Positions 56,524 to 64,000 of a DNA stretch of 64,000 nucleotides are shown in pieces. The stretch is from NCBI GenBank assembly GCA_017880775.1, contig JADGRQ010000021.1, positions 1 through 64,000 on the forward strand, read 5' to 3'. The stretch comes from Burkholderiales bacterium (GTDB lineage Bacteria > Pseudomonadota > Gammaproteobacteria > Burkholderiales > SG8-39). A program made the position numbers and the translations under genes. The first letter of the stretch is position 1. Each line of letters opens with the position of its first letter. The notes beneath the pieces were generated by a model, which was not told the origin of the DNA, ran no database searches, and was given only the letters and a program-made list of their open reading frames with translations.

Positions 56524-57734
56524 GAATTTGTCCGACCCATGCTCGTCCCATAACCGAGCAGGAAGCCGGCCGTTCCCCAGTACAGCAGTGCGGCCTGACG
56601 CACCCACAGCACATCGGTCATGTTGCGCACCAGCATCCCCACCACCACGGCAAGCAGGGCGATTCCGCACGCGGATGCAACCTCGTCGGTCGTGCGCGCG
56701 CGCTGCCAGCCGAGCCGCAGCGTCCAGCCGAGCAGCAGCGCGAGCAGCGCCAAGCCGGTCAGGCCGACCTGGAGCGCCGCATCGAGCAGTAGATTGTGGG
56801 AATGCCACAAAAGAGAAATTCCGGTTTCATTGCGCAATTCGCGGCGCTCGATGCCTCGGCCGAAGCCGGTGCCGGTGAACGGCCGTCCCTCGATCCTTTC
56901 TACGATGATGGGCCAGAGCGCGAAGCGCGGATCTTCGGTGAGGGCGATCCCGCCCAGGGGCGCGCGCTCTACCTGCACTTTCGCGAGCATCGCAGCGACG
57001 CTTGCGAACACGAGCGTCGCCGCGAGACCCGCGATCACCCATGCCCTGCGGCTGGGGATTGCGACCCGCCCTGGACGCGCGAGCAGCATCGCGCCGATGA
57101 CGACGAGTTGCGCTGCGAAACCGATCCAGACTGTGCGATTCAGCGTTGCGTAGGCGGAGATGCAATACAGCACGATCAGCGCGGCCGCGGCCGCGACGGC
57201 TATCGGGCTCCCGTGCTTGCGCGCGGCGACCCAGGCGAACATGAACGTGCAGGGAAACAGCGTCAGCAAGGCGCTCGAATGCGTACCGGGCCCGCCATGG
57301 AGCCACCTCGCGTTGGCCGGTGGTCCGAACCAGAAATAAGAAATGGACACCGCGCACGCCGCCGCCGCGCCCAGCGCGATGACCGGCAGGAATATCCGGG
57401 CCGCGTTCCGCGCCTGGGCGCCGACATAGCAGAGCCACAGGGCGAGAAATGCATAGACGATCTCATTGCGGAATTCCTTGCCGCTCAACTCCGGATCGAG
57501 CGACCAGGTGATCGAGAGCGCGGCCCACGCGGCCCACAGCGCGAACGGCAAGGCAAGCGGGGGAAGGAAAGTCGTGTCCGCATTCGCACCCGACAATCGC
57601 TTGCGCGCGAGCGCCGTTGCGATGAGCGCACAACCGCCGAGCAGCAGCAGCAAGCGGAGCGCCACCGTGTGCGAGAATAAGACCGTGGTGAGGAACAGCG
57701 CGGCACACCACGCCGCGATGGCAATGGAATTCAT
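56514..57734 (-). CDS. waaL: O-antigen ligase family protein (Wzy_C)
   Basis: The 406-residue integral membrane protein has about ten to twelve segments (FLTTVLFSHTVALRLLLLLG, VIALGAAAACAVSISYFWF and others). Its large periplasmic loop carries RPFTGTGFGRGIERRELR and LLWHSHNLLLDAALQVGLTG, the conserved Arg and His regions of O-antigen ligases. It joins O-antigen or another polymer to lipid A-core. The Wzy polymerases look similar, so the waaL assignment rests on context. It is divergent from the hybrid gene, 13 bp away. Confidence 0.85.
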   Translation of the reverse strand: MNSIAIAAWCAALFLTTVLFSHTVALRLLLLLGGCALIATALARKRLSGANADTTFLPPLALPFALWAAWAALSITWSLDPELSGKEFRNEIVYAFLALWLCYVGAQARNAARIFLPVIALGAAAACAVSISYFWFGPPANARWLHGGPGTHSSALLTLFPCTFMFAWVAARKHGSPIAVAAAAALIVLYCISAYATLNRTVWIGFAAQLVVIGAMLLARPGRVAIPSRRAWVIAGLAATLVFASVAAMLAKVQVERAPLGGIALTEDPRFALWPIIVERIEGRPFTGTGFGRGIERRELRNETGISLLWHSHNLLLDAALQVGLTGLALLALLLGWTLRLGWQRARTTDEVASACGIALLAVVVGMLVRNMTDVLWVRQAALLYWGTAGFLLGYGTSMGRTNSCR

Positions 57735-57747
57735 GTCGGATAGTCGA

Positions 57748-59049
57748 ATGATACCGGGCCGCCCCCGTCCGCGCGTGAAGCCATTGCGCCTGGTGCACGC
57801 CGAGGCTTCGCGCGAATGCGGCGAGAGTGAACTGCGCACGCTGAACGAAGCGCTGAGCCTCGCCGCGCGCGGTCACGACACCGAGATCTGGGCTCCTGCG
57901 GGCTCCGGCATCGCCGCCGAGGCCGAACGCCGGGGCCTGCGCTTGCGAGCGCTCCCGCTGGACAAGACGGGCCTCGCAGGCGTGCTGGCGGTGCGCCGTG
58001 CGTTGCGCGAAACGCAACCCGATGTCGTGAGCACCCACCGCGCAGCGGATGCGTGGCTGGTGACCCTCGCGCGCCTGGGCTTGCGCGCTGCGCCTCCCGT
58101 AGTGCATACCTTGCATGCTGAGGCTGCGGCATCGCTCGATTGGCCCGCGCGCTGGCTTCTGCGTCATGCCATGCGGCACGTGATCACCACGGATGAGGCG
58201 CTGCGCGAGCGCCTGCTCGCGCGCGAGGGTTTTCGGGCGAGCCGCGTGAGCTCGATTCCCGACACGGCGGATGGAAGCCGGATGGAGCATGTATTCGTCG
58301 ATGTGCTCGAAGGGCATGCGAACCGGCGCCGCGGCGTGAAAGCAAGATGGGACAGACTCAAGCACAGCCTCGAGCGCCGCTGGCGCGAGTTCCGTCTGCC
58401 CGGCGGTTATGTCCGACTCGGCTCGCGATATGGCGGCTGGTGGCTGGATCGCGGGATCGTCGGCGCCGACCCGTTGATGGTCGATTGCGGCCTGGGACAG
58501 GACATCAGCTTCGACGCTGCTTTCCTGTCGCGCTTCGCGGGTGCGGTCTTCGGCATCGACCCGAACCCGCAGAGCCTCGCCTGGTGCAGGACGCATTGCC
58601 CGCCGGGAATGCATCTGCTCGAGCGCGCTTTCTGGACCTCTGCCGGACGCACGCTCACGTTCCATCTCCCCAGGGAGATAGTGGAGCTGCCGCGCGGGGC
58701 GGACGGAATTTCCGGAAGCTTGATCGGCTCCCACGAATACGTCTCAGGCGGCGCCTCGCGCTCCGTGACCACGACCGATCTGGCCGAATTGCTCGCACAG
58801 GCTCGCCGCGCCGAGTGCGACGTGCTCAAGCTCGACATCGAGGGAGCAGAGTACGAGGTCCTTGCGGACCTGGCTGCGCGCGGCCTGCTCGCGAAATGTC
58901 GCCAGGTGCTGGTCGAGTTTCACCACCGCGTGACCCACCACACGCAGCAAGAAACCGATCGCGTCGTCGCGGCAGTGCTCGCAGCGGGTTTTCGCCTCGT
59001 GCATGTCGAGGGGCGCAACTACAGTTTCCGCCGGAGCGATCTTGCCTGA
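57748..59049 (+). CDS. hybrid: truncated GT4 N-domain fused to FkbM methyltransferase
   Basis: The 433-residue protein is made of two unlike parts. Residues 1-172 are the acceptor domain of a GT4 enzyme: PLRLVHAEASRECGESELRT and DVVSTHRAADAWLVTLARLG match SIVHTESSCGWGGQEIRILS and DVVNTHSSTDSWLAALALRA of the gene at 53623. At the position of the domain linker (SSIPDTADGSRM) the donor domain is missing. From about 198 the protein is an FkbM-type SAM methyltransferase (GIDPNPQSLAWCRTHCPPGM, VLKLDIEGAEYEVLADL). A GTG at 57775 is an alternative start. Glycosyl transfer is not expected; the methyltransferase half looks complete. Confidence 0.8.
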   Translation: MIPGRPRPRVKPLRLVHAEASRECGESELRTLNEALSLAARGHDTEIWAPAGSGIAAEAERRGLRLRALPLDKTGLAGVLAVRRALRETQPDVVSTHRAADAWLVTLARLGLRAAPPVVHTLHAEAAASLDWPARWLLRHAMRHVITTDEALRERLLAREGFRASRVSSIPDTADGSRMEHVFVDVLEGHANRRRGVKARWDRLKHSLERRWREFRLPGGYVRLGSRYGGWWLDRGIVGADPLMVDCGLGQDISFDAAFLSRFAGAVFGIDPNPQSLAWCRTHCPPGMHLLERAFWTSAGRTLTFHLPREIVELPRGADGISGSLIGSHEYVSGGASRSVTTTDLAELLAQARRAECDVLKLDIEGAEYEVLADLAARGLLAKCRQVLVEFHHRVTHHTQQETDRVVAAVLAAGFRLVHVEGRNYSFRRSDLA

Positions 59050-60070
59050 ACCGGCTGCGCCGCTTGCGCCGGCGAAGATCCTCGTCATCAACGTCTGCCG
59101 GATCGGCGACACCTTGCTCGCTACACCGGCCCTCAGGGCGCTTGCACTGGCGTACCCCGCGGCCGAGGTGAGCGCGCTTGCGCACCCGAAACGCGTCGAG
59201 GTGCTGGAAAACCTTCCTTTCGTCGCGCGCGTCGGCGCGATCTCGAAGCGCAGCGCCGCCTTGCGCGGCAGGCTGCCCGGTACGCGCTACGACCTGGCGC
59301 TCGTCCATGGATTCGACGCAGCCCTGGTTGCCTATGCATTGCGCGCGGCGCACCGCGTGGTGGCCTTCCGCCAGAACGACGAATCGCTCAACCGGCGTCT
59401 GCACCGGGCCGTGCAGGTGCCGGATTTTCAGTCCGCGCATTCAGTGCACCTCGCACTCAGGCTTGCGGACGCGTTGAACATCGCGCATGCCGGTTATCGC
59501 CTCGCATACCGCGTCACCGATGCCGAAGGCGTCTGGGCCGAAGGGCGCTTGCGTGCGCTCGGCCTTGCGTCGCGCGCGCCGCGCGTCGGCTTGCAGGTGG
59601 CGAGTTTTCCGACCAAGGGATACCGGGACTGGCCAGTGGAACAGTTCTCGCAACTCGCCAGCCGAATCCGCGCGGCCTGGCCGGATGCGCATTTCCTCAT
59701 TTTCGGCGGCCCGGAGGAGAGCGCGCGCACCGGGCGGCTTGCCGCGGAACTGGGCGACGCGGGCACGCTTTTCGCGGGTACGCTCAGCCTGCGCCAGACG
59801 GCTGCGCTGATGCAACGCACCCACCTGTACGTCGGCGTGGACACCGGCCCGACGCACCTGATGAGTTGTTTCGACGTTCCGCTGGTCGGGCTTTACCACT
59901 GCGCTTCGCCCAGCCGGCTGATCGGTGCGCTCGATCACCCATGCTTTTATCCGGTGGACCATCCCCGTCCGGCCCCGTGTTCGATCGAGACGCCGATGGC
60001 CGAAATCACCGTCGATGCGGTGTTCGCCGCGGTCGAGCGCGCGATGCGCGAGCATCCGTCCGTGGCATGA
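59042..60070 (+). CDS. GT9 heptosyltransferase-like glycosyltransferase
   Basis: The 342-residue GT-B protein has ILVINVCRIGDTLLATPALR at its start, FPTKGYRDWPVEQFSQLASR in the middle, and LYVGVDTGPTHLMSCFDVPL near the C-terminus, all heptosyltransferase features. The TTG at 59042 is chosen because GGAG lies five bases upstream and the frame then overlaps the previous stop by eight bases; an ATG at 59003 is possible. It would add heptose or a related sugar to LPS. Its stop overlaps the next start. Confidence 0.88.
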   Translation: MPEPAAPLAPAKILVINVCRIGDTLLATPALRALALAYPAAEVSALAHPKRVEVLENLPFVARVGAISKRSAALRGRLPGTRYDLALVHGFDAALVAYALRAAHRVVAFRQNDESLNRRLHRAVQVPDFQSAHSVHLALRLADALNIAHAGYRLAYRVTDAEGVWAEGRLRALGLASRAPRVGLQVASFPTKGYRDWPVEQFSQLASRIRAAWPDAHFLIFGGPEESARTGRLAAELGDAGTLFAGTLSLRQTAALMQRTHLYVGVDTGPTHLMSCFDVPLVGLYHCASPSRLIGALDHPCFYPVDHPRPAPCSIETPMAEITVDAVFAAVERAMREHPSVA

Positions 60071-61155
60071 GGATCGGCTTCATACTCACGAATCTCGCCG
60101 GCGGCGGAGCGGAGAAAGCCGTGTCGAATCTCGCCGCCGCACTCCTCGCGCGAGGCCACCGTGTGGAGGTGATCCTGCTCGAGCGAATCGCTGCGCACGC
60201 GCTGCCTGCCGCAATCGGAGCGCACGCGTTGACCCGCGAGGGCACGCCGGTCGGCAAGGGCTGGCTGGGCAAGCGTCTCGCGGCCCGCAGGCTCTCGCGC
60301 TTGCTCGCGCGGCTCGCGCGCGACGGTCCGTTCGACCTGGTCGTGTCCACGCTGCCGTTCGCCGATGAAGTTGCAATCCTCGCGGACCTGCCCAGGCACT
60401 GGTGCAGGATCGCCAACACCCTCTCGGCGGAGGTCGCGCGGCTCGCGGCGCGCGATTCCCCCAAGGCGGCCAGGCGTATGGCGCGCTACCGCCGGTTGTA
60501 CGGCAGCCGGCCGCTCATCGCCGTTTCCGAAGGCGTGGGCGAAGACCTGCGCGGCGCAATCGGTCTTGCGCACGCCCGCGTCGAGGTCATTCCAAACCCC
60601 TTCGACTTCGCGGCACTGCGTGCGCGGGCCGCCGAACCGGCCGATCCGCCGCGCGGGCCCTACGTCATCCACGTGGGCCGGTTCTCCGGGCAGAAACGCC
60701 ACGATGTGCTGCTCGACGCATTCGCGCGCCTGCGAACGCCGCATCGCCTGGTGCTGCTCGCGGGGCCGAAACCGGCGCTCTCGCGCATGATCGCGGACCG
60801 CGGCCTCGGCGACCGGGTCATCGTTGCGGGGTTCAAGGACAATCCGTATCCATGGATCGCCGCGGCCGACCTGCTCGCCCTCGCGTCCGACCACGAGGGC
60901 CTGCCCAATGTCATCATCGAGGCGCTTTCGCTCGGCGTGCCGGTCGTGAGCACCGACTGCCCCTCCGGGCCGAGAGAGATCCTCGGCGAGGCGCTGCGGG
61001 AGTACCTCGTTCCGGTAGGCGACGCGACCGCCCTTGCGGCTGCGATGGAGCGTGCACTGGCGAACCCGCCCGATGTGTCGAAGGTCGAGCTTTCCCGCTA
61101 CGCGACGCCGCGCGTGGTCGAGGCGTATGAGCGTCTGGCGCGACAGAGGCCCTGA
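60067..61155 (+). CDS. GT4 glycosyltransferase
   Basis: The 362-residue GT-B enzyme begins RIGFILTNLAGGGAEKAVSN, the classic GT4 N-terminal loop, and continues with VIPNPFDFAALRARAAE, YVIHVGRFSGQKRHDVLLDA, and LALASDHEGLPNVIIEALSL (donor Glu motif). It resembles the N-acetylgalactosaminyl or related transferases of O-antigen clusters. The ATG overlaps the preceding TGA (ATGA), and the asparagine synthase gene starts four bases after its stop. Confidence 0.92.
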   Translation: MRIGFILTNLAGGGAEKAVSNLAAALLARGHRVEVILLERIAAHALPAAIGAHALTREGTPVGKGWLGKRLAARRLSRLLARLARDGPFDLVVSTLPFADEVAILADLPRHWCRIANTLSAEVARLAARDSPKAARRMARYRRLYGSRPLIAVSEGVGEDLRGAIGLAHARVEVIPNPFDFAALRARAAEPADPPRGPYVIHVGRFSGQKRHDVLLDAFARLRTPHRLVLLAGPKPALSRMIADRGLGDRVIVAGFKDNPYPWIAAADLLALASDHEGLPNVIIEALSLGVPVVSTDCPSGPREILGEALREYLVPVGDATALAAAMERALANPPDVSKVELSRYATPRVVEAYERLARQRP

Positions 61156-61158
61156 TCC

Positions 61159-62985
61159 ATGTGCGGCATCCTCGGACTGATCGCCACGCCGTGGCAGCAA
61201 AGCGCACAAGCTGCCCTCGCCACGATCACGCCGCGCGGCCCCGACGAGCAACGGCTTTTCGTCGAGCGCGACGCCTGCTTCGGCAATACGCGGCTCGCGG
61301 TCATCGATCCCTCCGGCGGCCACCAGCCGATGCGCTCCAGCGACGGGCGCTACGTGCTGGTGCACAACGGCGAGATCTACAATTTCCGCGAGTTGCGGGG
61401 CGAACTGGAAGCGCTCGGATACGCGTTTGCGACGCGCTCGGACACGGAAGTGCTGCTGCATGGCTACGCGGCCTGGGGCGCGAAACTGCCGGAGCGGCTC
61501 GACGGCATGTTCGCCTTTGCCGTCTGGGACATCCGCGAGCGCGTGCTTTTCGCCGCGCGCGACCGTCTGGGCGTGAAGCCGTTCTTCTACTCCAGCCGAA
61601 GCGGATTCGCGTTCGCTTCCACGCTTGCTCCGTTCTTCGCCTTGCGGGAATTTCCGCGCCGGCTGGATTACGAGGCCCTGCGCGATTACCTCGCGTTCCA
61701 GGCCTGCATTGCGCCGCACACTTTCCTCACCGATGTGCTTCAGCTTCCGCCCGCATGCCGGCTTGAGTGGCGCGCCCCGGATGGGGGCGTCGAGATCAGC
61801 CGATACTGGGAAATTCCCCGGCCTGCGGGGCCTTTGCCCGAGCGCGAGCCGCTGCTCGAACGCGTCGATGCGGCCCTGCGCGAGAGCGTGCGCCGCCAAC
61901 TTGTTGCCGATGTGCCGCTCGGCGCTTTTCTGTCGGGGGGGATCGATTCGAGCCTGATGGTTCGCTACATGGCCGAAGCCGGCGCGCGGCCGCTCGAGAC
62001 ATTCACGCTCGCCTTCGCCGAACAGGACTTCGACGAGACGGCGCACGCCCGGGCGGTCGCCGAGGCCTTCGGCTGCCGCCACCATGTGCTCGAAGCGCCG
62101 GCGATCGACGGACCGGCGTTCGCCGCCTCGATCCGGACCCTCGACCAGCCGATGGCCGATCCGGCCTACCCGATGACCAACGCGCTCGCCAAGCTGACGC
62201 GCAGTCACGTCACCGTTGCCATTAGCGGCGACGGCGGCGACGAACTGTTCGCAGGCTATGCGCGCTTCGCCGATGAAGCCGGGCGGCATCCCGCGCGCGT
62301 CGGCCAGGATGCCGCGCGCCGGCTGGTGGACGTCGGACTGCTGCCGGGCGCGCTGCTGCGTCGCACGCTGCATGGGCGCGAGTTGTTGCATTACCGGCGC
62401 GTCGAAGTGGGTCCCTGGTCGGGCGGCAGAAAAAGCCTTGGCCGTTATCTCGCGCCCGAAGCGCTGGCGCGCAGCCGGCCCGAAGCGACGCTCGCGCTGT
62501 GGCGCGAACTGGCCGGTGGCATGGACACGGCGAGCCTCATGCGCGCCGACCTCTGGACCTATCTGTCGGAAAATTGCCTTGCCAAGACCGACCGCGCGAG
62601 CATGGCACATGGGCTCGAAGTGCGCGTCCCGATGCTGGGCAATCCGGTGCTGGAGACCGTTCTCGGACTTCCGGCGGCGGTGCATTACGACGCGGGCGGC
62701 GGCAAGGCATTGCTGAGGGAACTGGCGCGCCGCCATCTTCCTGCTGCGGCGTGGAAGCGTGAAAAGCACGGCTTCTCGGTGCCGCTGCGGGGACTGTTCA
62801 ACGGGCCCTGGCGGGAAGCCGCAGAGAGCGTGCTTGCGCGCTGCGAGTCGCTCGCGCCGTTTCTCGAAGCGAGCGCCGTTCGCGCGCTGTGGAACTCGGC
62901 GCGGACCGGGCGCGGCTCGCGCCGGCTCGCCTACACCTTCGTGGTGCTGCTGCTGTGGCTCGAACGCTGCCGGCTGGAATATTGA
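61159..62985 (+). CDS. asnB: asparagine synthase (glutamine-hydrolysing)
   Basis: The 608-residue enzyme has the N-terminal glutaminase nucleophile Cys2 (CGILGLI), YVLVHNGEIYNFRELRGEL and the substrate loop, then the synthetase domain with the PP-loop GAFLSGGIDSSLMVRYMAE and ISGDGGDELFAGYARFADE. In sugar loci such amidotransferases often amidate uronic acids or other carboxylates instead of making free asparagine, which is plausible here between two glycosyltransferase genes. The length and catalytic residues are intact. Confidence 0.94.
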   Translation: MCGILGLIATPWQQSAQAALATITPRGPDEQRLFVERDACFGNTRLAVIDPSGGHQPMRSSDGRYVLVHNGEIYNFRELRGELEALGYAFATRSDTEVLLHGYAAWGAKLPERLDGMFAFAVWDIRERVLFAARDRLGVKPFFYSSRSGFAFASTLAPFFALREFPRRLDYEALRDYLAFQACIAPHTFLTDVLQLPPACRLEWRAPDGGVEISRYWEIPRPAGPLPEREPLLERVDAALRESVRRQLVADVPLGAFLSGGIDSSLMVRYMAEAGARPLETFTLAFAEQDFDETAHARAVAEAFGCRHHVLEAPAIDGPAFAASIRTLDQPMADPAYPMTNALAKLTRSHVTVAISGDGGDELFAGYARFADEAGRHPARVGQDAARRLVDVGLLPGALLRRTLHGRELLHYRRVEVGPWSGGRKSLGRYLAPEALARSRPEATLALWRELAGGMDTASLMRADLWTYLSENCLAKTDRASMAHGLEVRVPMLGNPVLETVLGLPAAVHYDAGGGKALLRELARRHLPAAAWKREKHGFSVPLRGLFNGPWREAAESVLARCESLAPFLEASAVRALWNSARTGRGSRRLAYTFVVLLLWLERCRLEY

Positions 62986-62992
62986 GGCGCAA

Positions 62993-63979
62993 GTGACCGA
63001 TACGCCGCGCATCGCGCTGATCCTGCCGGTTTACAACGTCGCGGCTTTCCTGCCCGCGTGCCTCCAGAGCCTCGTCCGGCAGACGCTTCCCGCGGCCGAG
63101 TTCGAGATCATCGCGGTGGACGATGGCTCCACCGACGCCAGTCCCGCGATCCTCGCCGATTACGCGCGCCGCATGCCGAACCTGCGCCTGTTGCGGCAGG
63201 AAAACGGCGGCCTGTCGGCGGCCCGGAACACCGGGATGAAGCACGCGACGGGCAGATGGGTCGCGTTCGTCGATTCGGATGACTTCGTTGCGCCGGACAC
63301 CTATGCCTCCTGGCTGCGGCACGGCGAGGCGGGCGATCTCGACATGCTGCTCGGCAACGGCTACTACCATTTCGAGGGCCGCGAGCCCGATCGGCCCATT
63401 TATTCCGGCGTGCAGGGCACGGACGTGCTTTCCGGGCCCGAATGGCTGCGCGAACGTCTTGCCGCGCGATTTCTGCCGCACATGGCATGCCTGCATCTTT
63501 ATCGGCGGGAATTCATTGAAACAAACCGGTTCGCCTTCGTGCCGCGCCTCATCCACGAGGACGTCATCTGGACCACGCGGGCGCTCGCTCGCGCGCGCCG
63601 GGTTCGATTCGATCCGGAGCCGCGATACTTCTACCGGCTCCCGGTGCGCCGCTTCGGCCCCGACGAGAAGGCGCGGCGCCTCGACGCGATCATCGCCTCG
63701 AGCATCTACAACGCCCGCTCGCTCGGCGCGATGATCGAAAACGAGGTCACCGACCGCGAACTCGGGCGGCTCATCGGCTGGCAGCTCGTGGATGGCGCGC
63801 TGTCGATCTTCCACAAGATCGAGCAGCACCCCTATCCGGATGCGCGCCGCGGACACTACCGGCGCTTGCGCGACGAGGGCTTCCTCGGGTTGCTCTGGCG
63901 GCACGCCTGCGACGCGCGGCAGAAGAAAAAGCTCGCGAGCCGCTGGCTGCGCACGCGCCTCCGCGCTCTGAGCTCGTAA
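62993..63979 (+). CDS. GT2 glycosyltransferase
   Basis: The 328-residue GT-A enzyme has IALILPVYNVAAFLPACLQS, EFEIIAVDDGSTDASPAIL, ENGGLSAARNTGMKHATG and the DXD-type WVAFVDSDDFVAPDTYASWL, all family 2 landmarks. The GTG at 62993 follows the asnB stop by seven bases, behind GAGG. The C-terminal half carries the acceptor part (FVPRLIHEDVIWTTRALARA). It adds a sugar to O-antigen or core. Only 21 bases remain after it in the window. Confidence 0.92.
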   Translation: MTDTPRIALILPVYNVAAFLPACLQSLVRQTLPAAEFEIIAVDDGSTDASPAILADYARRMPNLRLLRQENGGLSAARNTGMKHATGRWVAFVDSDDFVAPDTYASWLRHGEAGDLDMLLGNGYYHFEGREPDRPIYSGVQGTDVLSGPEWLRERLAARFLPHMACLHLYRREFIETNRFAFVPRLIHEDVIWTTRALARARRVRFDPEPRYFYRLPVRRFGPDEKARRLDAIIASSIYNARSLGAMIENEVTDRELGRLIGWQLVDGALSIFHKIEQHPYPDARRGHYRRLRDEGFLGLLWRHACDARQKKKLASRWLRTRLRALSS

Positions 63980-64000
63980 GCGCGGCGTCGCGGCCTCGAT

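Noticed and set aside
57748-59049. A sequencing frameshift as the cause of the GT4/FkbM hybrid
   Set aside because: There is no out-of-frame remnant of a GT4 donor domain at the junction; about 180 residues are simply missing, which a one- or two-base error cannot explain.
59947-63012. A 1021-codon minus-strand open frame across the asnB and GT4 genes
   Set aside because: It is antisense to two clearly conserved enzymes and translates to Arg/Ala/Gly-rich sequence with no domain; a product of high GC3.

Overview
The window is GC-rich, densely coded DNA from a Gram-negative bacterium, most likely a betaproteobacterium of the Burkholderiales/Rhodocyclales type. The case rests on several features: the PEP-CTERM/exosortase-associated genes, a class I PHA synthase, a complete MerR-controlled leucine (liu) operon, the block zapB-zapA-6S RNA-EVE-hemE-priA, the block argS-SPOR-dsbA, and an LPS locus containing msbA. 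I see no tRNA, rRNA, IS element, prophage or CRISPR array.

Layout. 1-16.9 kb is an envelope region. It holds the 3' end of a TPR protein of the PEP-CTERM type, a giant coiled-coil AsmA-like membrane protein, and a scattered envelope transport set: a DUF1302-like outer-membrane barrel, two FtsX/MacB-type permeases, a LolD-type ATPase and a LolA-like periplasmic protein. A ThiF-like E1 enzyme, a nitroreductase-fold protein and a PEP-CTERM protein split the permeases from the ATPase. The PEP-CTERM gene has a textbook sigma-54 promoter and two copies of an 18-bp site upstream. The exosortase-associated acyltransferase, two dienelactone-hydrolase-like proteins and a DUF2147 protein follow.

17-32 kb is one long minus-strand operon. 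It starts with LiuR and isovaleryl-CoA dehydrogenase and runs through the complete leucine/isovalerate pathway (liuA, B, D, C, E) with extra acyl-CoA enzymes. It ends in DUF1289 and a 1115-residue cyclase-like/ATPase/TPR regulator whose 3' end overlaps a second, broken DUF1289 copy. A metallo-hydrolase and PhaC are divergent from it.

35-47 kb is mostly housekeeping: a BtuF-like protein, an SDR, two DsbA paralogues flanking a CXXCW-type protein, SPOR, ArgS, PriA, HemE, EVE, 6S RNA, ZapA and ZapB. Next comes a cobalamin module: a periplasmic BtuF, and a cobalamin riboswitch upstream of a BtuB-type TonB receptor.

49.6-64 kb is an LPS core/O-antigen locus: heptosyltransferase-type and GT4/GT2 glycosyltransferases, MsbA, a carbamoyltransferase, an O-antigen ligase, asparagine synthase, and a hybrid protein that joins half of a GT4 enzyme to an FkbM methyltransferase.

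The observations most worth pursuing are the PEP-CTERM promoter architecture, the GT4-half/FkbM hybrid, the DUF1289 remnant bracketing the cyclase-like gene, the coiled-coil AsmA protein, and the unlinked ThiF/nitroreductase pair.
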